Source: Cordylochernes scorpioides (taxonomy: Eukaryota; Arthropoda; Arachnida; Pseudoscorpiones; Chernetidae). Taken from it: a stretch of DNA of 64,000 bases. Both the position numbers and the translations under genes were made by a program. The notes below the pieces were generated by a model, which was not told the DNA's origin, did not search any database, and saw only the letters and a list, made by a program, of their open reading frames with translations. Of the stretch, positions 9,789-19,887 are shown piece by piece; the first letter of the stretch is position 1, and each line of letters begins with the position of its first letter. The stretch lies in NCBI GenBank assembly GCA_030710605.1, contig CP092877.1:2233941-2297940 (forward strand). The letters run 5' to 3'.

Positions 9789-12419
9789 TAAGTGTGGCTA
9801 CTTATTGAAGACTTGGTTGAAATTAAGTGTTTTGTGCGCGTGTAGAAAAATACTTGACTAACATATAAATATTCAAATATGTTTATATATTTTTTAAAAA
9901 TATTTTCTGAAAACGAGTTAACAAAACAGCGTTTTGTGAAAGCTATTCATTTTACTGGACTCCCTCTCTCTTTCTAGAGTCGTTCAGAGCGACAACTCCT
10001 ATTAGCTAACCGAAGACTTTTCTACAAGTTTTTAAATGGAAATTTCTTTGTGCTATCTATTTCTACAGCATTTCAAGAAAAAATTAGAAAATCTTAGTAG
10101 ATCAGTGGAGAAATTTCCCAGTGGTTCAGCCAATATCCCACCCGCTTCTATTGTATTGGATTATTTATTGGCATTTTAGAGAACTCTTGGCAAAGGATTT
10201 GGAAATATTACTTTGAGACAGTAGACTGAACAATGCCACTGAACCTCCTTCCACGAATTCTTTGCGCAGGAGCTAAAAGACATCAAGAGCTATTCAGACT
10301 GAAGGGCTTAGAGTCTATGAAGCTTAGTAAATCTATAAGATTGTCTCAAAAGTTCGTGTTTTTCTTATTACTTGGCGAATAATATTAGCACGGCGAATAC
10401 ATAATAATACATAATGCAATTACTTTATGCATAATACAAAGACATTATACATAACGGCGGATGGTATTGGTATTTCAATTTTTTGCAAGTGTTTACGAAC
10501 TTTTGGGACAACCTTTTAATTTTGACAAGATTTGACCAATACATGATCCTTTTGTTTCTGGATTTCACATTATATTTAAAAGTTTTAAGTCTGTAAGAAA
10601 AATAATTCCACATGAGGAATCCGCGCGACACTGCGAATAGTTTGTTAACCCCCTCGCAATATAGTGGCATGTTATAAAATGACAAAGATGACGAGGATTT
10701 CTGTTTTCCTCAGCGGACAATGGACAATTTCTGTGTCAGAAATGTCCGCATTGTCACCTATTAGTCAGCACATTCTGCGGTCTACTTATAGGAATGAATC
10801 CCAGCGCCAAGAATTGTTTCCTTTTGTCGCACTTTCCTTAGTGACATGCATACACCATAATGAGACATTTACCTTTTTGTTCTTTTTTTATACTGGAGGA
10901 AGTCTGTGAAACTTCATCTTCTCTCCAGTAAATAATATTCTCACATTAAAATGTTTATACTTCTGCTTAGTTTTTTTTTTTTTTCATAATATTCAACTTT
11001 AGGGGATTGCAATGATGTATAGGAAGCTCGAGTTGTGCCCACGAAATGGTAAATACCAATTTCTCTTGGGGAGAGGAGGTATTTACAAATAATTTTTAAT
11101 GACAGAAGTTGATTTTTAAAGAAATAAGTTTATTCTTCTGGGAAATTATAATACATTGAAAGCTTTATTGTATACAGATATTGAATATCGTAAAGAGAGA
11201 AGCCACCTGGCCGGCATTCATATTGTAGCAGATTATTTATTATTCTATGAAAATGTTTTAAATTTCGATATTTGTATTTTACACTGTAAAATCTTCTCAT
11301 TGCCTCTCTGCTATTTCATTAGTTTTAATTTGGTTTTACATTAAATAAATTGCTGCATTATTCTGAGGTTTGTCTTTCCTAATTTTCTATGTTACAATAT
11401 TTCTATGAAAAATATAATTTATTTTTCATAGAAACAGAAATTGAGATTTATTTAAATGACTTCACAACGAAATTATAATATTCTTCTACCCTAAAAGACA
11501 CGGTGTCCTTGTCTCTAGAGTCATCTCAAATGACGATATGTTAAAACTATGTTTCTCAATGGACACGTCGTGACAGAATATCAATTTTGAAATTTTGAGT
11601 AGTCGAATTAAACAGTAATACTGAAATATTGCAGTCCTTTAAAATATACGCTTTTCAAATACACCCCCATGGATTGAATTTAGTCTAAACTCTTTATAGA
11701 GCTCCCAATTGTGGCTGATGGTTGGGAATTACTGTGTTAGGTATGAGATGGATTTGTGATCTACCACACTGTGTAACATAGAGCAAACTAGACTATACAC
11801 CTATTTGGATGGGAGATGTATAGTAAGAAAATAATTGTCAAAACACCTTTCCCATATCAGAACTAAAAATAACCTAAATTTGCTCAGATGTTTTACATTT
11901 AATTCGAAGAAAAAGTATGTCTGTAACATGTGTGTTAATTATAACTTTTATCTTCCTTCGCTAGAGGAGTGAAACTGAAAGCTGCCTCCATTTTATATGT
12001 ATTTTCAATTATTTGTGTTACTCCATTTATAAATTGAGGCTTAGTTACATGGATACAAAAATTTATTTTGAATATCAAAAAAGGATATATATATATGCCA
12101 AAATAGCGACTTGGGAGATATTTTAAACTCTATCTAAGCCATCGTTTAGAAGGGTTGGGTAACAATCTTTACACTGAAATGTATCAGCCACTCCCGCCTT
12201 TGACAGCAGTTTCAACACACAAGTCTCACCTGATAATACCGCCGTGAAGAGAAAAACAATCTAAATGCCACATGGCCCAGCGATAATGTGGTTGCGTACA
12301 GCTCCGATTGAATGCGGTACGGAACGCCTTTCTGGCTGGAAATAGTTACGTGAGATATGCTGAAATCTTGAGAGGTGCATTCCAAGATATCATCGAATAT
12401 ATATTCAAAATATAAACTA
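9789..12419. other. No supported gene
   Basis: AT-rich. Recognisable debris only: a fragment of the PLE end ('cacctggccggcattcatat', about 11201) and a reversed copy of the 676-733 repeat (11340-11395). The frames at 10425-10909 overlap on opposite strands and resemble nothing known. Confidence 0.45.
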
Positions 12420-12665
12420 AACGTTTATATAATTTGCTCGTTGATATTTGGCCAAATTTTGGTCGTAGAGGTACAGTCTGCACCACGCTGACGAGGGCTA
12501 AAAGCCCGAAACGCGTTTGTGGTTAATTTTTCTTGATTTATCAAGAAATTTATTTGGTCAAATATTACGGAACAAGTTAAATAAACGTTTAGTTCATTTT
12601 TGTTCCACTAGATGGCGCTCTGTCATCTAGAAATGCTCATGTGAGCCTGGCCAGGATATGCCTTT
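12420..12665 (+). mobile_element. PLE-type non-coding repeat, family 2
   Basis: Contains the hammerhead motif at 12482-12523. It then runs through 'ttgatttatcaagaaattt', AATAAACGTTTAGTTC, 'ttccactagatggcgctctg' and 'tgagcctggccagg', which echoes the 'gccggccagg' end of the other PLE repeats. The AAACGTTTAGTT piece recurs near 37004 and, as a variant, at 44360. No protein frame. Probably a terminal repeat left by a PLE or a small non-autonomous relative. Confidence 0.55.
12482..12523 (+). ncRNA. Hammerhead ribozyme motif, near complete
   Basis: The order is stem I strand ACCACG, core CTGACGA (12488-12494), stem II GGGC-TAAAA-GCCC, GAAA (12508-12511), a tiny stem III AC-GC-GT, H17 = T (12517), then the stem I strand TGTGGT. 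Stem I is six pairs including one G-U, and stem II is perfect. All invariant core bases of a type I hammerhead are present, with the very short stem III known from Penelope-like elements. Predicted self-cleavage after T12517 is an inference. Minimal forms of this kind are thought to cut best as dimers. Confidence 0.7.
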
Positions 12666-13529
12666 TTATTTTTAATATAAACACCTGACCTTTATATATA
12701 TATTCCTGATATAGTTTGTTATTAATAAAAAGTTGTTAGCACAATCCAGCTCTATTCATTAGTATTGCAGATTGTGATAAAGTTTTCCATCTCTACCACA
12801 GTTTAAAATCTTTGAAGCCACAAAATGGTCCCTTTAAAGAGGTTGATCTCTTAGAGGGGCAGGTGGGATTTTTCGATGAATTTTAGTTGCGTCCAGATAA
12901 AAGTGGGCACTCTCTTCAGGAATGGTGGTCGCCTTTTAGAGGGTCGTTTCAGAGAGGTTTAGTTGCTCTTCATTACATGTCCTTTTACATGACACATCCT
13001 TTCTTCAAGTATCAATGAAGTATTCACTTCAATATTGAGCGTTCGATAAATTATGCATATCTTTGAAATAAATATAATCAAAAAATAATTTGGCATACCC
13101 TTCATAGAATTCTCTCTCTCTCTCTCTGACTGTTATTTCCAATTATTTAATTATGGATCATCATTGAAATAGAAGGAAATTATATCTCAGTTAATGGTTT
13201 TTGTAGATATTTCCAATCATGAATACAACACATAGTTTTGCAGAAATCGCTACCGATGAGCCAGACCTACCCAACATTTTCACCTTCAGGGGAATCTAAA
13301 GCTATTTAATTTTTGTGAAAGTAAATAAAATTAGAACATGTTTCATTTTTTAAATATAATTTTAACGCTGATGTGTGATATCTGGTGGTTAAATAACTTC
13401 CCGCTAGGTCTCAGATAATCCGTAATATAAAAATATGGGATAACAGTCAGAGGATGCTAAAAAGGGTATGCCAGAATATTTTATTGTAAATTAATTCAAG
13501 ACTTCATCAACCTTCTCATAAACCTTTAT
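12666..13529. other. No supported gene; (TC)n
   Basis: A (TC)n microsatellite at about 13110-13130 and otherwise featureless AT-rich sequence. The last 12 bases (13518-13529) are the target duplication of the following LINE tail. Confidence 0.5.
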
Positions 13530-13628
13530 CTGTATTCTTAGTTCTCTTCTCTTTAATTACTCTGTAAACTGGCGAATCCTATATAGGACGAGAGGTCCTC
13601 AATAAAGGCTTTTTGTTGTTGTTGTTGT
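13530..13628 (+). mobile_element. LINE-type 3' tail inside a PLE fragment
   Basis: A 99-bp insertion ending GAATCCTATATAGGACGAGAG, a GGAC/GTCC hairpin, CAATAAAGGC and (TTG)n. ATAAACCTTTAT is duplicated at 13518-13529 and 13629-13640. Nearly the same sequence ends the 4539-4841 insertion, so both are copies of one family. Confidence 0.75.
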
Positions 13629-13720
13629 ATAAACCTTTATTGCCATGACGTTTCGACGACCCGCTGTCGCCGCGGCCAATTCCGCTTCTACCGGTCCCCA
13701 GCCCGGATTTTTTCATTAGG
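13629..13720 (-). mobile_element. PLE fragment with half a hammerhead
   Basis: The minus strand reads GTCGTCGAAACGTCATGG then CAATAAAGGTTTAT, the 3' half of a PLE-type hammerhead (GAAACGTC at 13647-13654). The CTGANGA half is not intact (it reads GGCGACAG). A diverged fragment of yet another PLE family. Confidence 0.5.
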
Positions 13721-14393
13721 AGGAGGAGGAGCAGTAACAAGCTCGCTAAAAAAACTTGGGCTCAGTTGGCCCGGCTTATAGTACCCTGTAAGGGTTCCTG
13801 ATCCAGGGATACAGGATGAGCAGCGTTTATACTCCATGTTAGGAGCGGCTGCACATAGCGTCTGTTCCTCATGTTAGAGACGGTCTTTTATTTTGGAGCT
13901 AAGTCGGCGGTTTGTCGATAGTCTCGTCTTTCTTACATATCGGGGAAATAGCGGAATTCCTATTTCACATAAAGTTTGAGCTGTGAAGGGGTCTTTATCA
14001 TGTGTAAACGACGGTTTTCCGACATATTTATCTACATGAGTCCAACGGGTTATTTAAAGGAGAAGAGCGATGTGAAGGACAATTTCATCCAGTGAAATGG
14101 CGGGAACGTGCTCCATTTCGGATCCAAGGGGGCGACCCAGATCACATTTGTACGGGGAAACTGAACAAGAAACGTGAGCGAAATTCCACCAGTTTCCAGA
14201 GGGTCCTTCAACAAGGGTCATTTGTTATTCCTTCCCTTGCATCGCCATATAGCAGCAAATGTTTCACCTCGGTACGTTCCTTTCCAATAAAATTGCTCTT
14301 TTCACCTGAAATTGAATTTTATCGGCCTAATGTTATCCACTTCTAAGGAATCATTAGCCATCGTTAGCCATATATATATATGGCTAGCCATAT
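13721..14393. other. No supported gene
   Basis: One frame at 14092-14346 (84 codons) has no resemblance to known families. Just before the LTR there is a small inverted repeat, 'agccatatatatatatggct', into which the retrotransposon inserted. Confidence 0.45.
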
Positions 14394-14733
14394 TGTTACA
14401 TCATGATTAATGGCGTATTTCTTATATTAGTTTTAATATATTTGAAATTTAAATTATATATTTATTTATTTTTATATAAAATATTCTATGATATTTATTT
14501 AAAACAGATTATTAATTTATCATCATTTGTATTTAGGTACACTGTGACTTCACTGCTCTCTTTGATGTGAGAAAATAAAGGAAGGATTCTGGTGGCTACT
14601 TAAAGAAGACTTATCTCGTTATTCCCTTTTATAAATTTGTAGGATGGTTGAAACACGCTCTGGTAAGATGCAGGACCCAGCACAGGAGAGAATCCAGGCT
14701 GAAGAGTCTGCCAAGCCGCAACCTGGTGCAACA
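14394..14733 (+). repeat. 5' LTR
   Basis: Starts TGTTAC and ends GCAACA, a short imperfect inverted terminus. It contains TATATAAA (14473-14480) as a candidate promoter and AATAAA (14574-14579) as a candidate polyadenylation signal. The gag ATG at 14644 lies inside it, so the last 90 bp encode the first 30 Gag residues. Confidence 0.95.
14473..14480 (+). promoter_or_regulatory. LTR TATA box candidate
   Basis: TATATAAA about 170 bp upstream of the gag ATG, in a very AT-rich U3-like stretch. The start site is not determinable from sequence alone. Confidence 0.4.
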
Positions 14734-15729
14734 ATTGGTAGAGATGCTAGTTCCGACCCAGTTGTCCTGAATCCCAACATCGACATCCCCAAGTATGATG
14801 GAACGGAAGACCCTCGCCCATGGATTGAATCTCTTGAAGAAATTGGCTTCTTGTACCATTGGGCAGACTACATTATCTCTCGTTATGCCGCCATGAACAT
14901 GACGGGAAGCGCTAAAACCTGGTTGAATTTACACAAAGCTAGTTTCACGAGCTGGGAAAATATTAAAATCCGCCTCATTCAGGATTTTTCTTTGGACGCG
15001 AATAAAGAAGAACTTAGAATGAAGCTCAACAGAATGCAACACTGGAATGAACCAGCAATCAGGTTCGCGGAAGACATTCTAGTGTTGTGCAACAAGGTTG
15101 ACCCCGCAATGGAAGAAGAAACAAAAATTGAACATGTTATTGGAGGACTGAAAAAAGAGTACTCATTCGCGCTCTACCTGAACCCTCCTAAAACGACCGA
15201 TGACCTTCTTGTCGTGTGCAAGAAAATGGATTATTTTGAAAAGAAGTATCGGGAACGTGTGGAGAAATCCAGAAACCTATATAACGGTCCACGCTATTCT
15301 AGGCCCCAAGCCCCTGTTTCCAATAATTACAAGAACGACTCCCCTCCTACCCCCAGACAGTATCGAAACAACTTTCCCCAGCCCTCTACCCTTAGACGTC
15401 CTTATAATCCTAACTTTGTGCCGAAACCAAACCTTCAGAGAAACACTTACAATAAAAGCCAAGAAGTGAGCAAAAATAGGACGGAAGATGGAAGACCAAT
15501 CTGCTTTAAATGTAACAAGCCAGGGCACGTGGCCCGTTATTGTAGGGTCAAGTTTATAAGAATCCTAGAAGAGGATCCAGCAGATACCCAAGAGAAGGTC
15601 GAAGAAAAATGCCAAATGAATGAAACATCAGAGAAATCAGGACCTCGGCTTTATGCTGATGTATGTCATAGCACACAGACAAATATTCCTACCCGGAATA
15701 GATATTCCGTGTTGGAAGATTTAAACTAA
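14644..15729 (+). CDS. gag: Gag polyprotein of the Ty3/gypsy element
   Basis: 361 residues; structural protein that forms the virus-like particle and packages the RNA (family role). Residues 50-200 form a helical retrotransposon-Gag domain beginning YDGTEDPRPW. A basic, proline-rich region follows, and one zinc knuckle C-x2-C-x4-H-x4-C lies at residues 287-300 (CFKCNKPGHVARYC). The ATG is the first in frame and lies within the LTR; the primer-binding site is therefore inside the reading frame at codons 31-35. The stop TAA (15727-15729) directly follows a TTTAAAC slippery heptamer. The 3' LTR repeats the first 30 codons. Confidence 0.93.
   Translation: MVETRSGKMQDPAQERIQAEESAKPQPGATIGRDASSDPVVLNPNIDIPKYDGTEDPRPWIESLEEIGFLYHWADYIISRYAAMNMTGSAKTWLNLHKASFTSWENIKIRLIQDFSLDANKEELRMKLNRMQHWNEPAIRFAEDILVLCNKVDPAMEEETKIEHVIGGLKKEYSFALYLNPPKTTDDLLVVCKKMDYFEKKYRERVEKSRNLYNGPRYSRPQAPVSNNYKNDSPPTPRQYRNNFPQPSTLRRPYNPNFVPKPNLQRNTYNKSQEVSKNRTEDGRPICFKCNKPGHVARYCRVKFIRILEEDPADTQEKVEEKCQMNETSEKSGPRLYADVCHSTQTNIPTRNRYSVLEDLN
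14736..14753 (+). other. Putative primer-binding site
   Basis: TGGTAGAGATGCTAGTTC starts two bases after the LTR, at the standard position and with the TGG complementary to a tRNA CCA end. I do not recognise the matching tRNA, so the primer (or self-priming) is open. Confidence 0.5.
15720..15726 (+). promoter_or_regulatory. -1 ribosomal frameshift slippery site
   Basis: T TTA AAC in the gag frame (codons GAT TTA AAC TAA) fits X XXY YYZ perfectly. Slipping back one base reads TTT AAA CTA into the pol frame, which is open from 15702 to 19193. The first ATG of the pol frame falls after the protease DTG motif, so independent initiation would lose the protease. UUUAAAC is a well-known efficient slippery heptamer. 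I could not find a clear downstream stem or pseudoknot by eye. Confidence 0.85.
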
Positions 15730-18700
15730 GCGTCGCGCCTGAATCTGTCAATCAAAGCAAGTCGACCATAAACGGAATCAAGAAGTTGGACCCTAAATAC
15801 AAATTAAAAATTAATGTGGACAAGATAGGGACTTTTGAAGCTTTGGTTGATACAGGTGCTGACCTCTCAGTGGTCGACCTCAGAACGGCCCTCGATACAG
15901 GCCATGGTATAAGTAAACTCGCAAAAATTTGTGCAGGACCCGATGGAAAAAAATTGGACATGGTAGGAAGTATATTTTTAAATATAAAAATTGATGACGA
16001 AACATTATCACACAACTTTGTGATATTGAAAACGCATTTACGGACATTAATTCTTGGGAGAGATTTCCTTAAGAAAATGAACGCAAAAATAGATTGTAAG
16101 CAAGAAACTATAAAATATGATTTGACGAATAATCATGACGAAATCAATTTTGAAATGTTGAAAATAAAGAGTGCCAAGGATTCCATTGTACCGGAATGTT
16201 CCATGAAATTGATCAAGGCATTGGTAGAAACAGAGGATGGAGAATATATTATCGAAGAGAGCAGCAAAATGTTTCAAACAAATGGACTTCGTCTAGCAAG
16301 AAGCTTGATCAATGTTATAAATAGGGAAACACACATCTGGATAACTAATCCGTATCCTCGACCGTTAAAAATAATGAAAAACCAAACATTGGCTTTTGGA
16401 AGTAGTCCAGCGAAAATAAATGTGAGTCGAGAAAGAGAGGTAGAAAAGAACGAAGAACCTAGATTCCAAATAAACGAAAATCTTTCACCAAAGGAACAGA
16501 AGGAGTTAAAACAAGTTTTAGAAAGGTATGGAGATCTTTTTTCATTGAGATTAGGGAGAACCAATTTGGCAAAACATCGGATAGACACAGAAGACGCGAA
16601 GCCAATTAAACACAAGCCTTACCGGGTAAGTGCTAAAGAACGAGATATTATAAAAGAACAAATTGACGAGATGCTTACAGAAGGCATAATTAGGCCATCT
16701 TCTAGCCCCTGGTCTTTTCCAGTAATATTGGTCAAGAAGCGAGATGGTAAATACAGATTTTGTGTGGACTACAGAAAACTGAATAATGTGACGGTAAAAG
16801 ATGTCTATCCGATCCCTAGAATAGACGAAGTTATGGATACTCTCCAAGGATCTACACACTTCTCAGCAATAGACCTCAGATCTGGATATTGGCAAGTTGA
16901 AGTCGAAGAAAGAGACAAAGAGAAAACAGCTTTCACTACAGCGCATGGATTATATGAATTCAACGTGATGCCTTTTGGACTTTGTAACGCGCCTGCTACC
17001 TTTGAGAGAAATATGGAGAATATGCTTGGAAATCTGAGATGGCAAATTTGTTTGTGTTATCTGGATGATGTTATCATATATAGCCCGGATTTTCCAACGC
17101 ACCTCAAAAGACTTGAAGCTGTTTTTAGATGTTTTCGTGAATCTAATTTAAGGTTAAACGACAAAAAATGCCGATTTGCTTTTGAAGAATTGGAGATTCT
17201 CGGCTATATAACGAGCAAACATGGTATAAAACCCGCGGAACATAACATCAAAGCTGTCAGAAATTTTCCTCGGCCCAAAAAGGTCAAAGAAGTACAATCC
17301 TTTTTGGGAATGTGTTCATATTATAGAAAATTTATCAAAGACTTTTCAAAAATTGCTGACCCTTTGACCAACCTTATAAAAAAAAGTGTATCATTTACCT
17401 GGACAGAAAGACAAGAGGAAGCGTTTCAAACCCTAAAAACAGCACTATTAAGTCCACCAATTTTAGGTCACTTCAATCCAAATGCACCTACTTATGTTCA
17501 TACTGATGCGTCCAACATCGGCATAGGTGCAACACTTGTCCAAGACATCGGTGGTGAAGAGAAGGTGATCTCATATTTGAGTCGTACCCTAAGTAGAGCG
17601 GAGCAAAATTATTCAACCACTGAAAAAGAATGTCTGGCCGTTGTCTGGTCAATGTCAAAATTACGACCCTACCTTTATGGAAGACACTTTAAAATAGTAA
17701 CAGACCATCACGCCTTATGCTGGCTCAAAAACTTGAAGGATCCAACAGGTCGATTGGCAAGATGGGCATTGAAAATTCAAGAATATGACTTCGATATAAT
17801 ACATAAATCGGGAAAGAAGCATCTGGACGCCGATGGCTTATCTAGGGGGCCCTTACCAGAAACTGATTGGGATGAGGATTTTGAAAGGCTATTTTTAAAT
17901 CAAATAACAGACGAAGAGGATAAATTTATCGAAAGTGTTAAGAAAAACCTTAATGGAAGCAGGCGATCAATTGCGCAAAACTTTAAAGAAGAAGATGGAT
18001 GCCTCTTTAAGAAAAACCCGAACCCTGAAGGCAGGGCGTGGTTGCTTGTGGTTCCAGAGAATAAAAAGAGAGAAATTATGAAAGAATATCACAATCATAT
18101 GTCGAATGGCCATCTGGGCGTCGCCAGAACCATGTACCGAATAAAGAGTAAATACTTTTGGCCATCCATGCTAAAGGATGTCTCAGAATTCGTTAAGACG
18201 TGTCACCTTTGCCAAAGTAGGAAAGGCTCAAACCAACTACCTTCTGGACTACTACAGCCCATCCCCCCAGCCAACTTTCCTTTCGAAAGAATTGGAATTG
18301 ACTTTGTTGGTCCACTACCATCTACGAAAAACAGGAAAAAATGGATAATCGTGCTGTCGGACTACTACACTAGATATGCAGAAACAAGAGCAGTCTCGGA
18401 AGCAACAGTGAAAGAAGTTTCTAAATTTCTAGTAGAGGATATTTTTCTTCGGCACGGAGCCCCACAATATCTTATTAGTGACAGAGGCTCTCAATTTACC
18501 AGTAATTTAATGAAAGAGGTGATGAAAACGTGCAAGATTAAACATTGCTTCACAACGAGCTATCATCCCCAGACTAATGGATTGACAGAGCGGTTAAATA
18601 GAACATTGATCAATATGCTCAGTATGTATGTGAACACTGATCAGAAAAATTGGGACGAAATACTCCCATTCATCACTCACGCTTACAATACTACAATTCA

Positions 18701-19193
18701 GGAAACCACAGGATATTCTCCCTTTTTCCTGATGTTTGGAAGAGAACCCACGTCTCTTTTGGACGACAGGAATATCTCGGTGGACATCGACAAAGATGAT
18801 TATGATGAATACATAAAACATCACTTAGACAAAATAAACAGAACAAGAAAATTAGTTATTAACAACACAATAAAGACTCAAGAAAGAATGAAAAAGAACT
18901 ATGACAAGAAACACATGGAAAGAAGCTACGAACCAGGAGAATTAGTAGCAGTTTGGACACCAATTAGGAAAATAGGAAAGTGTGAGAAACTACTGAGAAA
19001 ATATTTTGGCCCATATAGAATATTAAAGAAGCTGTCCAACGTAAATTACTTAATTGAACCAAAGGATAATCCTGGCCAAGACCCATTGATTGTCCATGTC
19101 TCAAGAATCAAACCCTATTTTGAAAGAATTGATGAGGCCAATCACGAGGACGTGACGACCTCTGGAGAGGGGGAAGTGTTACATCATGATTAA
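15723..19193 (+). CDS. pol: Pol polyprotein: PR-RT-RNaseH-IN
   Basis: Open for about 1,156 codons from the frameshift. Numbering from base 15786 (a TTG codon), the aspartic protease is DTGA at residues 22-25 with ILGRDFL near 90. Reverse transcriptase has YLDD at 425-428. RNase H starts around DAS at 574. Integrase has an HHCC zinc finger (HNHMSNGHLG to CHLCQS) and the D-D35-E triad D839, D899, E935; a GPY/F-type module (FGPYRI) lies near the C-terminus. There is no chromodomain and no envelope. The last codons and stop lie in the first 17 bp of the 3' LTR. No internal stops or frameshifts. Expressed as a Gag-Pol fusion of about 1,500 residues by inference. Confidence 0.93.
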   Translation, partial: KLSVAPESVNQSKSTINGIKKLDPKYKLKINVDKIGTFEALVDTGADLSVVDLRTALDTGHGISKLAKICAGPDGKKLDMVGSIFLNIKIDDETLSHNFVILKTHLRTLILGRDFLKKMNAKIDCKQETIKYDLTNNHDEINFEMLKIKSAKDSIVPECSMKLIKALVETEDGEYIIEESSKMFQTNGLRLARSLINVINRETHIWITNPYPRPLKIMKNQTLAFGSSPAKINVSREREVEKNEEPRFQINENLSPKEQKELKQVLERYGDLFSLRLGRTNLAKHRIDTEDAKPIKHKPYRVSAKERDIIKEQIDEMLTEGIIRPSSSPWSFPVILVKKRDGKYRFCVDYRKLNNVTVKDVYPIPRIDEVMDTLQGSTHFSAIDLRSGYWQVEVEERDKEKTAFTTAHGLYEFNVMPFGLCNAPATFERNMENMLGNLRWQICLCYLDDVIIYSPDFPTHLKRLEAVFRCFRESNLRLNDKKCRFAFEELEILGYITSKHGIKPAEHNIKAVRNFPRPKKVKEVQSFLGMCSYYRKFIKDFSKIADPLTNLIKKSVSFTWTERQEEAFQTLKTALLSPPILGHFNPNAPTYVHTDASNIGIGATLVQDIGGEEKVISYLSRTLSRAEQNYSTTEKECLAVVWSMSKLRPYLYGRHFKIVTDHHALCWLKNLKDPTGRLARWALKIQEYDFDIIHKSGKKHLDADGLSRGPLPETDWDEDFERLFLNQITDEEDKFIESVKKNLNGSRRSIAQNFKEEDGCLFKKNPNPEGRAWLLVVPENKKREIMKEYHNHMSNGHLGVARTMYRIKSKYFWPSMLKDVSEFVKTCHLCQSRKGSNQLPSGLLQPIPPANFPFERIGIDFVGPLPSTKNRKKWIIVLSDYYTRYAETRAVSEATVKEVSKFLVEDIFLRHGAPQYLISDRGSQFTSNLMKEVMKTCKIKHCFTTSYHPQTNGLTERLNRTLINMLSMYVNTDQKNWDEILPFITHAYNTTIQETTGYSPFFLMFGREPTSLLDDRNISVDIDKDDYDEYIKHHLDKINRTRKLVINNTIKTQERMKKNYDKKHMERSYEPGELVAVWTPIRKIGKCEKLLRKYFGPYRILKKLSNVNYLIEPKDNPGQDPLIVHVSRIKPYFERIDEANHEDVTTSGEGEVLHHD
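19164..19176 (+). other. Polypurine tract
   Basis: GGAGAGGGGGAAG directly abuts the 3' LTR start, the expected plus-strand primer position. It also codes for the end of Pol. Confidence 0.85.
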
Positions 19194-19516
19194 TGGCGTA
19201 TTTCTTATATTAGTTTTAATATATTTGAAATTTAAATTATATATTTATTTATTTTTATATAAAATATTCTATGATATTTATTTAAAACAGATTATTAATT
19301 TATCATCATTTGTATTTAGGTACACTGTGACTTCACTGCTCTCTTTGATGTGAGAAAATAAAGGAAGGATTCTGGTGGCTACTTAAAGAAGACTTATCTC
19401 GTTATTCCCTTTTATAAATTTGTAGGATGGTTGAAACACGCTCTGGTAAGATGCAGGACCCAGCACAGGAGAGAATCCAGGCTGAAGAGTCTGCCAAGCC
19501 GCAACCTGGTGCAACA
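19177..19516 (+). repeat. 3' LTR
   Basis: Same 340 bases as the 5' LTR. The Pol stop (19191-19193) lies in it. Its copy of the Gag start (19427) runs into flanking SINE sequence and is not a separate gene. Confidence 0.95.
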
Positions 19517-19540
19517 ATATATATTATATATATATATATA

Positions 19541-19757
19541 AATGCTCCAATGGCCCCCGATTCTTGCAAAAGTCTAATCCCACCAGCGAGTGCAAGTAAC
19601 CAAACGGGGCTCTGGCACATTTGTAAGTGCAAAGTCGAACTGCTTTTCACATGTGTAGACAAGTGGTGCACTTACAGTAAAAGCAATCGCCAACTCTTAC
19701 CCACCATAATTATCATCATGGCCTGTACCACGTGTACTAGGGATAAGCAAAAAAAAA
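19541..19757 (+). mobile_element. SINE copy 4, head missing
   Basis: Body and tail of the SINE family in sense orientation, from 'aatgctccaatggccccc' to 'actagggataagcaaaaaaa'. The tRNA-like head is absent; the LTR element and a TA-rich run abut the truncated end. Confidence 0.75.
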
Positions 19758-19887
19758 AAACGTGTGTTTAGTAGAGTGAACCACAGGTCTATGAATGATG
19801 ACCATAGTAAAAGCTTCCAAAGTTCAAAGAGAAAACTAGATAGAAGAGACCCGTTACATTGATTGAGATATAATTCCAATGCTAAGT

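Larger units (their letters stand above)
14394..19516 (+). mobile_element. Intact Ty3/gypsy LTR retrotransposon
   Basis: A 5,123-bp element with two 340-bp LTRs that I read as identical, so insertion was recent. The order is LTR, putative PBS, gag, a -1 frameshift site, protease-RT-RNaseH-integrase, polypurine tract, LTR. RT before integrase places it in Ty3/gypsy. There is no envelope frame. The flanks show a possible 4-bp ATAT duplication (14390-14393 and 19517-19520), but in AT-repeat sequence this is weak. Both frames are open from end to end, so it may still be active. Confidence 0.95.

Noticed and set aside
15786..15788. Start codon for Pol
   Set aside because: The codon is TTG, the frame is open upstream to 15702, and the slippery site gives a better explanation.
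16047..16859. Minus-strand frames opposite pol
   Set aside because: Shadows of the intact pol frame, with no family resemblance.
19427..19771. 114-codon frame starting like Gag
   Set aside because: It is the 3' LTR copy of the Gag start running into SINE sequence, not a second gene.
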